In this document: one piece after another, positions 42,055-42,772 of the stretch | Layout of the letters: each line of letters begins with the position of its first letter | Position numbering within the stretch: position 1 is the stretch's first letter | DNA from: Terrimicrobiaceae bacterium | GTDB taxonomy: Bacteria > Verrucomicrobiota > Verrucomicrobiia > Chthoniobacterales > JAATET01 | Direction: 5' to 3' | Length of the DNA stretch: 42,772 bases | Assembly: GCA_028713285.1 (NCBI GenBank) | Contig: JAQTOP010000021.1 | Location: forward strand, 1 to 42,772 | Position numbers and translations under genes: made by a program | Notes under the pieces: generated by a model | Databases searched by the model: none | The model's input: the letters and a program-made list of their open reading frames with translations, nothing else | What the model was told of the DNA's origin: nothing

Positions 42055-42772
42055 GATTCGACGGCGGCGGGCGCAACGGGCGGGCTGACGCCCGCGCTGC
42101 GTTCGAGCCAGATTTCGCCAAAGTGCTGATCCTGCCGGACGCGCAGTTGCTTCATGCGAATCAACTCCAGCATGGCCAGAAATGTCACGACAATCTCGGT
42201 GCGTGTCGCGCGGTCGGGGAACATTTCCTCGAACGTGACGGGTACGCCCGAGCCGATGAGGCGCAGGACGTGGTCGATCTTGTCGGCGACGGTGAAGTTT
42301 TCCTCGAAAATTTCGCGCAGGTCCTCCTGCTGATCCGCGCGGCGCTTGAGCACATTCTGAAAGGCGCGAATGAGGTCGAAGATTCCGACCTCCTCGACGA
42401 GCAGGTTCGCGGGATCGACGGCGAGCTCGGGCGCGGACGGCAGGCGCGCGAAGAGATTCTCCTGCGCCGCTTCGCGTTCGCGGAGCCGGCCCGCGGCCTC
42501 CTTGAATTTCTTGTATTCGATGAGCTGGCGGATGAGTTCCCAGCGGGGGTCGTCCTCCTCGGCATCCTCCTCGGCCATCTGCAGATCGGCGGGCAGGAGC
42601 GTGCGGCTCTTGAGATAGAGCAGGTTCGCGGCCATCACGATGAATTCGCCGGCGAGTTCGATGTTCAGCAGTTGAAACGCGTCGAGATACTCGAGGTATT
42701 GCCGCGTGATGCGCTCGATGGAGACTTCGTAGATGTCCACCTCGTCGCGTTTGATGAGATACAGCAGCAGGT
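42051..42772 (-). CDS. scpA: segregation and condensation protein A (partial, runs off the window)
   Basis: The kleisin subunit of SMC-ScpAB. The visible part begins within LLYLIKRDEVDIYEVSIERITRQYLEYL, the conserved N-terminal region; the true start lies beyond 42772. It continues with AGEFIVMAANLLYLKSRTLLP and ends with the winged-helix segment TEIVVTFLAMLELIRMKQLRVRQDQHFGEIWLE. The 3' end overlaps scpB by 4 bp. A GTG inside the conserved region (42740) is not the real start. Confidence 0.96.
   Translation of the reverse strand, partial: LLLYLIKRDEVDIYEVSIERITRQYLEYLDAFQLLNIELAGEFIVMAANLLYLKSRTLLPADLQMAEEDAEEDDPRWELIRQLIEYKKFKEAAGRLREREAAQENLFARLPSAPELAVDPANLLVEEVGIFDLIRAFQNVLKRRADQQEDLREIFEENFTVADKIDHVLRLIGSGVPVTFEEMFPDRATRTEIVVTFLAMLELIRMKQLRVRQDQHFGEIWLERSAGVSPPVAPAAVES

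Overview
The window is a GC-rich bacterial chromosome segment, densely coded on both strands, with many 4-bp ATGA start/stop overlaps and convergent genes that share stop-codon bases. A stand-alone SWIB-domain protein, a UGP-type UTP-glucose-1-phosphate uridylyltransferase, four-helix-bundle (S23-type) repeats and many GC-rich palindromes suggest the PVC group, most likely a Verrucomicrobiota member. That placement is inferred from gene content only; no rRNA or marker phylogeny is available here.

Layout. (1) 1-1000: lower-GC stretch that looks like the end of an integron-type cassette array: one small membrane-protein gene whose stop codon lies inside an attC-like folded repeat, plus a second attC-like half-site. 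(2) 1.5-8.9 kb: core metabolism: thioredoxin-like protein, GYF_2/Yip1-like and DUF2752 membrane proteins, a YycJ/WalJ-like metallo-hydrolase, thyA-folA, exported MsrB, plsY-gpsA and a serine hydrolase. (3) 9.0-15.3 kb: an operon of a circularly permuted ATP-grasp/alpha-E fusion, two transglutaminase-like proteins and a DUF2126 putative amidoligase, i.e. a predicted peptide-ligation/cleavage system with unknown substrate, followed within a few bases by a sulfatase and then zwf-glk. (4) 19.2-23.8 kb: ExoD-like, TerC and heptosyltransferase-like genes and a TPP-riboswitch-controlled thiC.

(5) 23.8-29.0 kb is the accessory, rearranged part: a four-helix-bundle gene bordered by GGTCCCAT palindromes; fragments repeated from thiC, from the four-helix gene and from the DEAD-box helicase gene; a complete IS630-type element with 19-bp inverted repeats and a TA duplication; the 3' remnant of a DNA methyltransferase; a nucleotidyltransferase plus a tiny helical partner; and a 9 x 21-bp repeat array. 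(6) 29.0-38 kb: DEAD-box helicase, SWIB protein, an ArsR-SRPBCC pair with a clear palindromic operator, GFA protein, a second nucleotidyltransferase/small-protein pair, two cupins, a double ABM-domain membrane protein, a tandem LOG-domain protein, YjdM, a TMEM175-type channel and an ArsR regulator. (7) 38-42.8 kb: an Old Yellow Enzyme, UGPase, chorismate mutase/prephenate dehydratase, and scpB-scpA (scpA runs off the window end).

The most interesting candidates are the amidoligase operon fused/split in an unusual way and lacking an adjacent Anbu gene, the four-helix-bundle unit with its repeat borders and second partial copy, the two nucleotidyltransferase/small-protein pairs, and the attC-like cassette region.
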